Positions 63,191 to 64,000 of a stretch of 64,000 nucleotides of DNA are shown piece by piece. Location: positions 310,001 through 374,000 of the forward strand of contig WSXV01000001.1 of the NCBI GenBank assembly GCA_009773475.1, given 5' to 3'. A model generated the notes under the pieces. It searched no databases, was not told the origin of the DNA, and worked only from the letters and a program-made list of their open reading frames with translations. Numbering within the stretch: the first letter of the stretch is position 1; every line of letters starts with the position of its first letter. A program made the translations under genes and the position numbers. The stretch is from Desulfobulbaceae bacterium (GTDB lineage: Bacteria; Desulfobacterota; Desulfobulbia; Desulfobulbales; Desulfocapsaceae).

Positions 63191-64000
63191 TTTGGGAGGT
63201 CGCAAAGGTCGATAAAGGGATTAATGGAGTCGTGATGGATACCTTCCAACAAGGTCCGGGGTTCAAATTTGAAGCCGACATCCACGGGGCTGTCTTTGAA
63301 CATGGCATCGTTAAACGTGGAGATGATGTTTTGCTGGCTCCAGCGGGTCAAGTAGTAGATGACCAGGGCCGGCAGTCTGGCGTAGACGGTTTCCTTGGGC
63401 ATGGGATCCTGGAAGCTGGATTGGGCCAGTTTGTGCGATGACAGGGTCTGGGTTTTGTAAAAACTTTCCAGAAACATCAGTTCCGGGGGAAGGGTTGCCC
63501 GAATGCCGAATTTTGCAAAGACCTTGAAGAGAGAGTTCATCATCTTTGTCCCCATGGTGGCGGCCGGATAAGGGATGTAGACCTCCCGTGGGGTTTTTAC
63601 CTCGAGATAGGATTTGATGGTGAGAATCAGATTGGCCAGATCCACTGGTTCTTTGTCGACAAAGTGATAGGTCTGGCCGGAGAACTCCTCACGATTCAGG
63701 AGGATGTGGTGGATAAAATAGGGGAGCTTGTTGGCATTGGTGTAGGAGTGGAGGACATTTTTTTTGGTGAAAAGGGCTGGCATGGTTTCATCGGCAATGG
63801 AAAAAAACAGGCGGTGAAACCCTTGAATTTTATGGTCGTGCTCGCCATACACCACGGACAGGCGAATGCAGGTGTAATCAAGTCCCACCGTTTCGTACAT
63901 GTGACGGAGGGTCATTTCTGCCATCAGTTTTGATTTTGCATAGTTGCTTAGATCGGAGGTGAGGGGTAAATGATCCTCTTCGGTTAGATCTTCACCATTG
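63187..64000 (-). CDS. NAD-dependent epimerase/dehydratase (SDR), 5' end outside window
   Basis: The last 271 codons of an extended SDR. NYAKSKLMAEM near the edge holds the catalytic YxxxK. IRLSVVYGEHDHKIQGFHRLF and YTNANKLPYFIHHILLN match substrate-side segments of NAD-dependent epimerases, and YHFVDKEPVDLANLILTIKSYL follows. The nucleotide-binding Gly motif must lie upstream, beyond the window. The C-terminus (about 60 residues) is longer than in simple sugar epimerases. It is translationally coupled to the PlsC-type gene. Confidence 0.88.
   Translation of the reverse strand, partial: NGEDLTEEDHLPLTSDLSNYAKSKLMAEMTLRHMYETVGLDYTCIRLSVVYGEHDHKIQGFHRLFFSIADETMPALFTKKNVLHSYTNANKLPYFIHHILLNREEFSGQTYHFVDKEPVDLANLILTIKSYLEVKTPREVYIPYPAATMGTKMMNSLFKVFAKFGIRATLPPELMFLESFYKTQTLSSHKLAQSSFQDPMPKETVYARLPALVIYYLTRWSQQNIISTFNDAMFKDSPVDVGFKFEPRTLLEGIHHDSINPFIDLCDLPK

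Noticed and set aside
63250-63270. tRNA T-loop-like GGGGTTCAAAT
   Set aside because: It lies within the epimerase coding region, and no cloverleaf can be drawn around it.

Overview
The window looks like a chromosomal stretch of an anaerobic or microaerophilic Gram-negative bacterium of the Desulfobulbales type (Desulfobacterota). This is an inference from gene content, not a measured placement. The supporting signs are a NifX-like protein followed by two MinD-type ATPases with inserted ferredoxin domains, class I [4Fe-4S] fumarase, a cytochrome bd oxidase with a DUF4492 partner, a bd-like membrane pair fused to multiheme cytochrome c, a type II secretion operon, BamA, an RfaE2 heptose adenylyltransferase domain, and a PEP-CTERM protein. 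No rRNA, tRNA, CRISPR array or intact transposase gene was found.

Layout. 1-8 kb: lon (3' end cut by the window edge), a left-handed beta-helix protein, nifX-like plus two MinD/ferredoxin ATPases, and fumarase. 8.5-12.6 kb: a zinc-ribbon protein with four 75-residue tandem repeats, and a chemoreceptor. 12.7-23.5 kb (minus strand): a type II secretion operon in the order G-H-I-J-K-L-M-(small ORF)-C-D-E; gspF and the prepilin peptidase are not in the window. 24-30.3 kb: thiC, a small membrane protein, a cNMP/DUF4388 protein, guaD-like deaminase, ferritin, a HEAT-repeat protein and a nitrilase-RfaE2 fusion. 30.5-35.3 kb (minus): mnmA-mtaB-cinA-recA. 35.5-41 kb: a U32 peptidase-family protein, a SulP-STAS-cNMP transporter, truA and the PEP-CTERM protein. 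41.3-50.4 kb: a DUF1499 lipoprotein, a DUF202 protein and the bd-like/octaheme pair on the minus strand, facing away from rrf2-DUF4492-cydA-cydB on the plus strand; a 30-residue membrane ORF follows cydB. 50.4-64 kb: a large AAA ATPase, an SDR-DUF2867 protein, a HAD phosphatase overlapping mfd, bamA, a PlsC-type acyltransferase and a truncated epimerase.

The most unusual material lies between the genes. Two families of structured dispersed repeats occur across the window. Family 1 has two consecutive hairpins. Its box motifs (ACGCCACTC, GAGCGGCATAAG, CCGT...ACGG) and its apical loops are conserved, while the stem arms differ between copies yet stay self-complementary. It has at least four well-formed copies and several decayed ones, including a three-copy tandem array after cydB. 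Some copies begin or end exactly on gene stop codons. Family 2 has a short CCCG/CGGG hairpin followed by a long hairpin of about 24 bp, with compensatory changes among four copies. These look like mobile or RNA-structured elements that no coding annotation explains.

Functionally the window joins quinol-linked respiration (bd oxidase, bd-like multiheme complex, fumarase), Fe-S and iron handling (MinD/ferredoxin ATPases, Rrf2 regulator, ferritin), envelope biogenesis and export (T2SS, BamA, PlsC, heptose adenylyltransferase) and housekeeping information genes (RecA, Mfd, MnmA, MtaB, TruA).
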